Below are positions 14,099 through 20,586 of a stretch of DNA of 24,138 nt, one piece after another. Position 1 is the stretch's first letter. Each line of letters begins with the position of its first letter. The notes beneath the pieces are model-generated. The model had not been told where the DNA came from. It did no database searches and was given only the letters and a program-made list of their open reading frames with translations. A program made the translations under genes and the position numbers. This DNA is from a virus, in IMG/VR virus record IMGVR_UViG_3300033987_000046, positions 1-24,138 of that record; one strand, written 5' to 3'.

Positions 14099-14347
14099 AT
14101 GACAACAGCTCTTTGGATTATGATCTCAATATTAATGTTCTGGTTGGGGTATAAAACAGGGAGCATATCTTTAGTCAAAGCAATGTTAACAGAATTACAA
14201 AAACAAACGAAGGAAAGTGCAAGGTTAGTGGTATCGGAATTAATGACAGATGAAAAATTTAAAAAGTCTTTTGAACAAATATCACAGAATGTACAGGAGC
14301 ACTTAGGCGTGATAAACGCCGAAATAAATAAACATAAAGGGGTGTAA
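14099..14347 (+). CDS. Small membrane-anchored helical protein, 82 aa
   Basis: An 82-residue protein. Residues 2-20 (TTALWIMISILMFWLGY) form one transmembrane helix; the rest is a charged amphipathic helix. The ATG at 14099 follows AGGAGGGG; the longer upstream in-frame reading has no ribosome site and overlaps the previous gene. Likely inner-membrane anchored with a cytoplasmic coiled coil; function unknown. Confidence 0.65.
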   Translation: MTTALWIMISILMFWLGYKTGSISLVKAMLTELQKQTKESARLVVSELMTDEKFKKSFEQISQNVQEHLGVINAEINKHKGV

Positions 14348-14351
14348 AAAT

Positions 14352-14534
14352 ATGTTGCAAAAAGACTGCACAAATTGCGAAAGACGGGACAAGCGCACAG
14401 GTGGGCGTCGGTGTCGGGTTTTTATCGAAAAGCCCGAAAACTGCTGGGCCTGGACAGACGATCCAGACTGGGACGTAAAAGTAGAAGAAGCAATCAGAAA
14501 GCACAGGGAGGGAAAAGTCGAGAATGAGAATTGA
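14352..14534 (+). CDS. Cys-rich small phage protein, 60 aa
   Basis: A 60-residue protein with CTNC (6-9), C21 and C31, a likely single zinc site, then a WTDDPDWDVKVEEAIRKH helix. Its last codons overlap the beginning of the truncated late-regulator copy at 14524, the same kind of tight coupling seen at the intact copy. No family recognised. Confidence 0.7.
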   Translation: MLQKDCTNCERRDKRTGGRRCRVFIEKPENCWAWTDDPDWDVKVEEAIRKHREGKVENEN

Positions 14535-14646
14535 AAGAAGAGTTTTTAGATACGTAGAGTATGAATTATACAATTACGATAATACAAAGAAGGAACTGCA
14601 GCGATACAGGGAAGCAATCCTGGTTGGTACGGTGGGGGCATGGTAA
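14524..14646 (+). pseudogene. Truncated copy of the late regulator gene
   Basis: The 40-residue reading from ATG 14524 matches the first 30 residues of the intact regulator at 18199 at 26 positions (ERRVF..., EYELYNYDNTKKEL, RYRE) and then departs into unrelated residues and a stop at 14644. The DNA is also clearly related over about 95 bases but has diverged. It is the left side of a direct repeat that frames the type IV-B genes. Confidence 0.8.
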
Positions 14647-14930
14647 CGTTTTGCGTTGGCATAGTTAGGTAGGGAAGTGTACGGTGTGGGCGACGCAGTG
14701 CGCGGCGAAGGCGATGCACTGTTCCACACGGCTTGGTAGTGGCATGGCAACGTTTGGTAAAGTTAGGGCATTGTGTGGTAAAGCTGAGTAAAGGATGAGC
14801 GTGGTCATGTATGGCAATGGCAATGCGATGTGTGCCGATAGGGCGGTGTTACGTGTAGTCATGCAAGGGCATAGTGAAGCGATGTGAAGCATAGGCGATG
14901 TCCCGCGCAGTTGTGCGAAGGCTAGCATAG
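14647..14930 (+). other. Gene-free G-rich tract with degenerate repeats upstream of csf1
   Basis: No gene with a ribosome site is present in these 280 bases. The + strand is rich in G and T and poor in C. GGCATGGTAACGTTTTG (14637-14653) recurs as GGCATGGCAACGTTTGG (14741-14757), 104 bp apart. GCGATG recurs several times (for example in GCGATGTG and GCGATGTCC), and ATGGCA-type units follow one another near 14815. There is no promoter or terminator I can support. It could be an untranslated RNA made with the operon, or decayed sequence left by the insertion. Confidence 0.5.
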
Positions 14931-14945
14931 AAAGGAGGTGATAGA

Positions 14946-15584
14946 TTGACTTTAGGTAAACTTCTTTTAGAAGCAACCAAAAGCGAAGCACAAAAAGGCA
15001 ATATCAAAGGCATATGTGTTGTATGCAGCAACGAGACAGAGCAAGGATTACCACTCAAGGAGTGTGTATCCGATAACTTCACTGGTTGGAGCTACTTCTT
15101 CTCAGGAAACTGCATGTGTCCAGAATGCGCATTCCTGTTCAGCGACCAGACGTTCCGCAGAAAATCATGGGTTGCATCACCACAGGAATTTCGAACATTC
15201 AAAAACGACGAAGCACAGCAGGTCCTATTTAACCCGCCAGAACCGCCATTCTTCATCCACATTGCCAAGACTGGCCAGAAACAAACATGGTTGTCATGTA
15301 TCCACAGGGTTGCCCACAATCCACACAAGTACTTCTTTTCGCATGAAAAATACGATGTACCAATATTGTTCGAGCGTGATAAAGCAGAGGTATACCTGCA
15401 GCTTATAGCGGAAGCAATAGCAAAGGGCTTGACCAAAACAGAGCTTACAACGGGGGAATTTAGTACAAAGACGTGGCAAAAAGCAATTGAAGGAGGCTAT
15501 CGTGATTTTCTGCGGGAAGTATCCAAATTCAAAGGCGATATCCTATGGGAGGTGTTGGTGGATGTTTACAGAAAAGCAGATTGA
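14946..15584 (+). CDS. csf1: Csf1, large-subunit-like protein of type IV-B CRISPR-Cas
   Basis: A 212-residue protein beginning with TTG, 7 nt after AAAGGAGGTG. It has a four-Cys zinc finger, CVVC (24-27) and CPEC (58-61), an aromatic-rich middle (FSDQTFRRKSW, PEPPFFIHIAKTGQK) and a helical C-terminus, the known form of Csf1 (Cas8-like) proteins. Csf1 caps the Csf2 filament of type IV complexes. The next gene overlaps it by 23 bases. Identification rests on this zinc-finger layout plus the csf2, csf3 and cysH genes that follow. Confidence 0.88.
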   Translation: MTLGKLLLEATKSEAQKGNIKGICVVCSNETEQGLPLKECVSDNFTGWSYFFSGNCMCPECAFLFSDQTFRRKSWVASPQEFRTFKNDEAQQVLFNPPEPPFFIHIAKTGQKQTWLSCIHRVAHNPHKYFFSHEKYDVPILFERDKAEVYLQLIAEAIAKGLTKTELTTGEFSTKTWQKAIEGGYRDFLREVSKFKGDILWEVLVDVYRKAD

Positions 15585-15945
15585 GGACAAAACGGTCGAG
15601 CTGCTGGCGATAGTGTACAACAGCATAAACTGGAGCAAGATGCACACGAGCAAGAATCCGCACGATATATTCAACCATCGGGTTAGGGCGGCAAGCAGGC
15701 GGGCAACTCTGTTTGAAGCCATATCAAAGTTAGCCAATTATTTTGGGTTGCAATCATTACCGACAGAAGCAATACAGCTTACTCAGGAGCTCCGGCCTTA
15801 CGAGAGGGTAGTGCTAAACAAAATGTACATGGAACATATACCGATGTCTATGATGGCGATTATGCGGGCTAAAGAGAGGCGCAAAAATAAAGGTCAAATC
15901 ACAATCTTTGAAACTTTAAAAGAGGAGGTATTGAAAGATGAATAA
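15562..15945 (+). CDS. cas11: Cas11-like small subunit of the type IV-B complex
   Basis: A 127-residue, nearly all-helical protein in the position that the small subunit occupies in type IV-B operons, between csf1 and csf2. The ATG at 15562 is chosen because GGGAGGTG (15547-15554) lies 7 nt upstream; earlier in-frame starts lie inside csf1 and lack a site. It contains basic helices (RVRAASRRATLFE, MRAKERRKNKG), suiting contact with RNA or the Cas7 backbone. Small subunits diverge greatly, so size, fold and place carry the call. Confidence 0.75.
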   Translation: MFTEKQIEDKTVELLAIVYNSINWSKMHTSKNPHDIFNHRVRAASRRATLFEAISKLANYFGLQSLPTEAIQLTQELRPYERVVLNKMYMEHIPMSMMAIMRAKERRKNKGQITIFETLKEEVLKDE

Positions 15946-16774
15946 GCGATTTTATGAAATTGAGGGCACTATCACGGCTTTGACACCAATTTTTCATGGA
16001 GGGGACGAGAAAACCGGGTCTACACCGGTTTTACGCACAATCATGGTGTATGTAGACGGCATAGGTGAAGTGCCAATTCCGTATATCTCTGGCAATGGTA
16101 TTCGAGGCAAACTCCGCAGGTTGTCCATCAAAGATTTCCTCGACATGCTGGAATATGAAATCACAAATACAAAGTTACACCATGCGCTGTTCTCAGGAGG
16201 CGTGCTTGAGTCCACATCTGACACAACCGGTGTAATCGACCTGGCATTCAGAAAGAAGGTTCGGGAGCTCATGCCACCCGTGGCCATATTTGGTTGCGCT
16301 CTTGGCAATCAAATGATCCAAGGCAACCTTATTGTGGAGCATATGTGGCCAATTTGCGAGGAGTACAAGCCATACTTGCCAGAGGAATACCAAAAAGACC
16401 CACGAGCAGAGCGACCAATACGCACGTTCACAGACCAAAGTTTTATAACTAGGCGTGATGATTTGCGAGAAGAACGGGAAGAGGACGAACAGGCAGTGCA
16501 AATGAAAGTCGATTACGAATGTTTTGTGCCGGGGACGAAGTTTTATCACCGCTTTGTGTTGCAACTGCCAGACCAGCTCCAGCTTAGCTGTTTCGGGCGC
16601 GTATTGGACCTGTTTGAGGCCATGCCGTATGTGGGAGGTAGGAGCTCCAGCGGTGATGGCAAGGTCATGTTGAACTACAAGAACAAGCCAGATGCGTCGC
16701 TATATTTAGAGTTTGTACAGGAAAAGAAAGACGATATTGTAAAACTGCTTAAGGAACTGGAGGAGAAACTATGA
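15938..16774 (+). CDS. csf2: Csf2 (Cas7-family backbone) of type IV-B CRISPR-Cas
   Basis: A 278-residue RAMP-type protein. The conserved Cas7/Csf2 loop is clear at residues 49-61 (YISGNGIRGKLRR), a glycine-rich motif that packs against bound RNA. GGRSSSGDG near the C-terminus is the typical second glycine loop (vGGrssrGfG in relatives). Csf2 multimerises along the guide RNA, about one per six nucleotides in known type IV complexes. It overlaps cas11 by 8 bases and csf3 by 4, so synthesis is coupled. Confidence 0.9.
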   Translation: MNKRFYEIEGTITALTPIFHGGDEKTGSTPVLRTIMVYVDGIGEVPIPYISGNGIRGKLRRLSIKDFLDMLEYEITNTKLHHALFSGGVLESTSDTTGVIDLAFRKKVRELMPPVAIFGCALGNQMIQGNLIVEHMWPICEEYKPYLPEEYQKDPRAERPIRTFTDQSFITRRDDLREEREEDEQAVQMKVDYECFVPGTKFYHRFVLQLPDQLQLSCFGRVLDLFEAMPYVGGRSSSGDGKVMLNYKNKPDASLYLEFVQEKKDDIVKLLKELEEKL

Positions 16775-17544
16775 GCGGTATACTAGAGGAAGTCAAATAC
16801 TTTGTGAGCTTGGCCGAGAAGGCTCCACCTATTCGGTGGGGTCGCTTCCGACCATTCAAAGTGGCGTTCAAAATGGGCTCACCGGTGTGCGTTACCACAC
16901 CATGGATTAGCTTTGATGGTCTAATTGCACATTTGATGTTGCTGGATGCGTTTGGCGAAGACTTCTTTATTACGCCCAAGAAGCTGGATTTGTCGCCGTA
17001 TTTGCCGCACAATCAACGGTTATTACCCATTCTTAAAACTGGCGATATATATCACACCAGTGTAAGCCAGTTTATACCGCACTCGGTAAAGATTACGCAG
17101 ATTTACAAACGGTTTGAAGAACGTTGGAGTGAGAATCTCAAAAACAAAACAATTCGGTTAGGTAGTGGTCATTTTCGAATGTACGCTATGAAACAGCCAT
17201 ATGTACCATGCAAGGAAGTTGTTTACTACGTGAACGGTGATATGGACTTGATAAGACAGCTAATCGAACAGTATTTAGTCGGATTAGGCAACGACATCCG
17301 CATCGGCTTTGGCATGATTAGGGATGTGGTTTTTGAGGAAACCGAAGAAGACTACTCTCTTGTTGCGGAAGGCGTCGCAATGCGGCCAATTCCAGTATCA
17401 ATGTGCGAGGAGTACGAAGACGCTGCATACCTGCCATACAAGGCTCCATACTGGAGTCCGAGAAACGTTGTATTATGTGTACCACCGGGAGCGAGGTGTG
17501 AGTTGAAGGATGAATATCAAAGAAGTTCTAAAGCAGTGGGCTGA
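16771..17544 (+). CDS. csf3: Csf3 (Cas5-like) of type IV-B CRISPR-Cas
   Basis: A 257-residue Cas5-family protein. The first beta-strand block FRPFKVAFKMGSPVCVT is followed by SFDGLIAHLML (47-57), the helix typical of Csf3 (hldglLahl), and GLGNDIRIGFGMI (171-183) is the C-terminal glycine-rich loop of Csf3/Cas6-type ferredoxin folds. It should cap the 5' end of the guide RNA. It starts in an ATGA overlap with csf2. Its last 35 bases overlap the start of the cysH-like gene. Confidence 0.88.
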   Translation: MSGILEEVKYFVSLAEKAPPIRWGRFRPFKVAFKMGSPVCVTTPWISFDGLIAHLMLLDAFGEDFFITPKKLDLSPYLPHNQRLLPILKTGDIYHTSVSQFIPHSVKITQIYKRFEERWSENLKNKTIRLGSGHFRMYAMKQPYVPCKEVVYYVNGDMDLIRQLIEQYLVGLGNDIRIGFGMIRDVVFEETEEDYSLVAEGVAMRPIPVSMCEEYEDAAYLPYKAPYWSPRNVVLCVPPGARCELKDEYQRSSKAVG

Positions 17545-18202
17545 GATGGATGTGCATAAGACGAAGGTAGAAGAAGCGAGGCAAATAATTGCCAAGGCTC
17601 TTGCAACGCATCAAAAGCCGTATGTAGCCTTCTCTGGAGGTAAAGATTCAACCTGCATGCTTCATCTTGTGCTTCAGCAAAAGCCAGACATTATGGTGTA
17701 TCACTGGGATTACGGGCCTTATCTTATGCCAAGAGATGTAGAAAAAGAAGTAATAGAGATTGCAAAGAAAATAGGAACGCAAAATCTTGTTGTGGATACG
17801 TCGAGGCTGTATACATCCCGAGAGGCTACAGGTATTTGGTATAGGGAATTTTTTGGGAGAGTGATAAAGGAATTGTGCCAACAAGGCTATGACTTAGTTT
17901 TTGTTGGAATACGCAAACATGAAAGTTTAAAGCGCAAAAGACGGGTTGAACGAGGCGAAAAACTAACTGTAATTGATGAATGCTGGCCGCTGCAAAATTG
18001 GACGTGGCAGGATGTATGGGCTTATATATTTTCAAACAATTTGCCATATCACAGCGTGTATGATAAATATGCACCAATAGTTGGGTGGGATAATGCAAGG
18101 TTTGTGACTTTTTTTGATCCAGAATTCGATAAAATCGGTGCCAGCAATTTAGATGGTGTGCTAATGTGGAGATGGAGAAACACAGGAGGGAGCAGCGAAT
18201 GA
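17510..18202 (+). CDS. cysH: CysH-like PP-loop ATPase of the type IV-B module
   Basis: A 230-residue adenine-nucleotide alpha-hydrolase (PP-loop) protein with SGGKDS at 42-47, the pyrophosphate-binding loop of PAPS reductases. The active-site Cys motif of real CysH (ECGxH near the C-terminus) and the paired Cys of APS reductases are absent. CysH-like genes recur in type IV-B operons, where their role is unsettled; here the gene overlaps csf3 by 35 bases and the late regulator by 4. A role in activating or modifying a complex component by adenylation is possible, but untested. Confidence 0.88.
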   Translation: MNIKEVLKQWAEMDVHKTKVEEARQIIAKALATHQKPYVAFSGGKDSTCMLHLVLQQKPDIMVYHWDYGPYLMPRDVEKEVIEIAKKIGTQNLVVDTSRLYTSREATGIWYREFFGRVIKELCQQGYDLVFVGIRKHESLKRKRRVERGEKLTVIDECWPLQNWTWQDVWAYIFSNNLPYHSVYDKYAPIVGWDNARFVTFFDPEFDKIGASNLDGVLMWRWRNTGGSSE

Positions 18203-18612
18203 AGATAGAACGGCGAGTGTTTAAATACATCGAGTATGAGTTGTACAATTACGACAATACAAAAAAAGAACTGGCAAGATACAGGGAAATGGTTTTGGAG
18301 AGCTCGCCAATGCCGCAAGAGGTGAAAGTGCAGGGTGGCGGGCAAATGGTATCACAAACAGAATCAAAAGCATTGAAGCTTATTACGTCATCATTCATTG
18401 CACATGCAGAGCGAGTTATAAACGCCATCGATAAGAGCCTCGCTATGCTGACAGAAGACCATAGAAAACTGTTCCACCTTAAGTATCAAGAGTGTTTGCC
18501 GTGGCAGGAGATAATAGTCGAGATGAACATATCGGACAGAACATACTTTCGAATGCGGCGTGAGCTTGTTGCAACGGTGGCAAGGCAACTTGGATTAATC
18601 AATGTTGAATAA
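18199..18612 (+). CDS. DUF1492/RinA-ArpU-like late transcription regulator
   Basis: A 137-residue protein. The N-terminal ERRVFKYIEYELYNYDNTKKEL resembles DUF1492 and RinA/ArpU regulators; residues 88-132 form a sigma-70-region-4-like helix-turn-helix (LFHLKYQECLPWQEIIVEMNISDRTYFRMR). Staphylococcal RinA activates late gene transcription. The gene starts at ATG 18199, 8 nt after AGGAGGG, in a 4-base overlap with cysH, so its translation is coupled to the type IV genes. A 5' fragment of a second copy lies at 14524. Confidence 0.88.
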   Translation: MKIERRVFKYIEYELYNYDNTKKELARYREMVLESSPMPQEVKVQGGGQMVSQTESKALKLITSSFIAHAERVINAIDKSLAMLTEDHRKLFHLKYQECLPWQEIIVEMNISDRTYFRMRRELVATVARQLGLINVE

Positions 18613-18614
18613 TG

Positions 18615-18665
18615 TGGCAGATGGCAGAAAAATGGCAGAAATAAGGGCATAATGTGTGTTATACT
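18615..18665 (+). promoter_or_regulatory. Probable late promoter with three TGGCAGA activator sites
   Basis: TGGCAGA occurs at 18615-18621, 18622-18628 and 18633-18639, just after the regulator gene. A good -10 box TATACT follows at 18660-18665, but the -35 position (18637-18642) has no consensus, typical of a promoter that needs an activator. The RinA/ArpU-like protein encoded just upstream is the obvious candidate. It would drive the packaging and head genes. Confidence 0.65.
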
Positions 18666-18733
18666 GCTAGTGTGGAATTATGCAAAGTTACCCTCTCCTC
18701 CACTGTACAAGCCCGGTTTCCCCCCGCCGGACT

Positions 18734-18762
18734 TTGAAAATCCTTCCTGTGTATGGTATAAT
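18734..18762 (+). promoter_or_regulatory. Constitutive promoter of the DUF4352 moron
   Basis: TTGAAA (18734-18739), 17 bp, TATAAT (18757-18762): a strong sigma-A promoter. The start would be near 18770 and the first gene begins at 18795. No operator-like repeat overlaps it. Confidence 0.8.
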
Positions 18763-18794
18763 AAAACAAAAATATTTCAAAAGGGGGAATGAAA

Positions 18795-19418
18795 ATGTCA
18801 GAAAAAGCAAAGAAGCCGATTTTTAAGCGTTGGTGGTTTTGGCTTATTGTGATTATAGTTATCGGCGCTATTGCAAGCGCAGGAGGAGAGGATAAGCCGA
18901 GAAAAGAGGAACCTGCCGTAACAACAGGCGAACAAACACAAGGACAACCGCAGGAACAAACGCAGGAACGAACGCAAGAACAAGGACAAGCGGCAGAGCA
19001 ACCTAAAGAGGAGACGCCGGAATTCTTCAAGATTGGCGAAACAGCGGTAACAAAAAAGGTTAAGGCGACTATAATCGAAATGGAGAAGTCAGAAGGTAAT
19101 GCATTCAGCAAACCAGCAGAAGGAAACGAATTTGTCTTGTTGCATGTCACAATCGAAAATGTGTCAAACGAGGAATTAGTAGTAAGCTCCGCGCTTGGGT
19201 TTAGTGCTTATGTGGACGATAGCGCAATTAATGAAAGCCTTACTGCGCATACAAGCAAAGATAATCTTAAAACGCTAGACGGGACTGTGGCACCAGGGAA
19301 GAAATTGATAGGTACATTAGCCTATGAGGTCCCGAAAGACTGGAAGAAGCTAGAGATACACTTTAAGCCAGATCAGTTTTCGGATACTACAATCAAGTGG
19401 TTGATTGAAAATAAATAA
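18795..19418 (+). CDS. Membrane-anchored DUF4352-like protein (moron)
   Basis: A 207-residue protein. A basic start (KAKKPIFKRWW) is followed by one transmembrane helix (residues 13-28), a Gln/Glu/Thr-rich linker of short repeats (QEQTQERTQEQ) and from about residue 77 a beta-rich domain of the DUF4352 type (FVLLHVTIENVSNEELVV, GTVAPGKKLIGTLAYEVP). The domain should face outside the cell. It has its own promoter and terminator and interrupts the regulator-to-terminase order, the definition of a moron that can be expressed in a lysogen. ATG 18795 fits AGGGGG better than ATG 18789. Confidence 0.85.
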   Translation: MSEKAKKPIFKRWWFWLIVIIVIGAIASAGGEDKPRKEEPAVTTGEQTQGQPQEQTQERTQEQGQAAEQPKEETPEFFKIGETAVTKKVKATIIEMEKSEGNAFSKPAEGNEFVLLHVTIENVSNEELVVSSALGFSAYVDDSAINESLTAHTSKDNLKTLDGTVAPGKKLIGTLAYEVPKDWKKLEIHFKPDQFSDTTIKWLIENK

Positions 19419-19433
19419 TTTGCATAGTGCGCT

Positions 19434-19462
19434 AAAGAGCCTTTTAGGGCTCTTTTTCTTTT
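19434..19462 (+). terminator. Rho-independent terminator of the moron
   Basis: AAAGAGCC (19434-19441) pairs with GGCTCTTT (19448-19455), loop TTTTAG, followed by a T-rich run. It lies 16 bp after the moron stop codon and just before the HNH gene. Confidence 0.88.
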
Positions 19463-19473
19463 GGGGTGATTAT

Positions 19474-19881
19474 ATGCCGCAGAGGCCATTACGGCCATGT
19501 AAGAAGATTGGTTGTATAAATCTTACAAGGGATAAAACAGGATATTGCGAATTGCACATACAGGAGTATTTGGAATATTTAAAGATGCAGAAGGCTGAAA
19601 GGGATAAGCGTTATGATGAACGGGTTAGACGAATAAGAGATAAACAATACTACGAGTTTTATAAAAGCGATGAATGGGCAAGAACAAAGACGCGAGCATT
19701 GATAAGAGATAAAGGATTGTGCCAATGGTGCTTGTCAAAAGGGATAATAAGAACTGCTGATGTGGTTCATCATATAGTACCGATAAAAGAGAACTGGGGC
19801 CTACGTTTTGATCTACAGAACCTCATTAGCTTGTGCCATGAATGTCATAATGAGTGGCACAGTCGAGAAGGTAGGGGGTAG
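19474..19881 (+). CDS. HNH endonuclease of the packaging module
   Basis: A 135-residue HNH nuclease. CQWC (83-86) and CHEC (121-124) bind a structural zinc; HH (99-100) in VVHHIVP is the first H of HNH, N116 (LQNLISL) the N, H125 or H129 the last. A second Cys set lies at the N-terminus (C9, C14, C25, H28). Such proteins beside terminase genes take part in cos cleavage and DNA packaging in HK97-like phages. ATG 19474 follows GGGGTGAT; upstream in-frame codons lie in the terminator. Confidence 0.92.
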   Translation: MPQRPLRPCKKIGCINLTRDKTGYCELHIQEYLEYLKMQKAERDKRYDERVRRIRDKQYYEFYKSDEWARTKTRALIRDKGLCQWCLSKGIIRTADVVHHIVPIKENWGLRFDLQNLISLCHECHNEWHSREGRG

Positions 19882-20074
19882 GGGGATAGCAAAAATTTTT
19901 ACCTGCCTCTGGGGAACCGGCGGCGGGGGCCTCGCTGCGTACAAAGTTCCCTTTATTTCGCAAAAGAGGGGGGCGGCTCGAAGGCGCACGAGGTTTTTGT
20001 CAAAGGCGGGACAGCAGAGTGTACCAAAACAAGGTGCGCCTCGAAACCGCACGAGCGAAAGAGAGGTGTTAACA
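19882..20074 (+). other. Probable cos site and terminase-binding region
   Basis: This 193-bp gene-free gap between HNH and small terminase is where cos lies in related phages. ACCGGCGGCGGGGGCC (19917-19932) is a GC-rich block, followed by an AAGTTCCC segment and an AT-rich piece, resembling cos regions of Gram-positive HK97-type phages. Farther right AGGCGCAC pairs with GTGCGCCT, and GCTCG with CGAGC outside it, forming a large interrupted inverted repeat (about 19977 to 20055). Exact cut positions cannot be read from sequence alone. Confidence 0.5.
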
Positions 20075-20569
20075 ATGGGGCGGAAGGCAAAACCGATAAT
20101 GTTGCACTTGGCAGAGGGGAAAAAACATCTTACAAAAGCAGAGATAGAGCAAAGATTGGCAGGCGAGCAAGCTTTTGGCATTGGAACAGATAAAATTAAA
20201 CCGCCCAAATGGTTAGACAAGATAGCGCAAAAGGAATTTAAGCGGATAGCTAAGGAAATGGAGCAAACGGGAATACTTACCAATGTTGATGTTGACATGC
20301 TGGCCCTTTACTGCGATGCTTATTCGCAGTATATACAATGTTGTGAGGTAATTCGGCAAGAAGGGTTAATGGTAGAATACACAAATAAGGCAGCAGAGAC
20401 GAACAAAGTACCCCATCCATTGCTTACCAAGAAGAAACAGCTGTTCGAACAGATGAAAGCTATTGCGTCCGAGTTTGGATTTACTCCGAGCGCAAGAGCG
20501 AGAATAGCGATACCTAAGCAAGAGAAGAAGGAAGAGACAAAGTTTGATAGGCTTTTTGGCAATGTATAG
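20075..20569 (+). CDS. terS: P27-family small terminase subunit
   Basis: A 164-residue protein with the P27 family order: GRKAKPIMLHLAEGKKHLT at the N-terminus, then KPPKWLDKIAQKEFKRIAKEMEQTGILTNVDVDMLALYCDAYSQY, HPLLTKKKQLFEQMKAIASEFGFTPSARARI and a KFDRLFG end. It recognises the packaging site and recruits the large subunit. ATG 20075 follows GAGAGGTG; the longer in-frame reading runs back through the cos region and the HNH gene end and is rejected. Confidence 0.93.
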   Translation: MGRKAKPIMLHLAEGKKHLTKAEIEQRLAGEQAFGIGTDKIKPPKWLDKIAQKEFKRIAKEMEQTGILTNVDVDMLALYCDAYSQYIQCCEVIRQEGLMVEYTNKAAETNKVPHPLLTKKKQLFEQMKAIASEFGFTPSARARIAIPKQEKKEETKFDRLFGNV

Positions 20570-20586
20570 GAATTTGGTGATGAATA

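Noticed and set aside
15092-15436. Minus-strand ORF opposite csf1, and similar minus-strand ORFs through the window
   Set aside because: They are mirror frames of well-supported + strand genes, lack good ribosome sites and have biased, Cys/Ser/Leu-rich composition.
19808-20074. Long N-terminal extension of the small terminase
   Set aside because: It would run through the HNH gene end and the cos-like region in another frame; the family starts at MGRKAKP, with a ribosome site in front.
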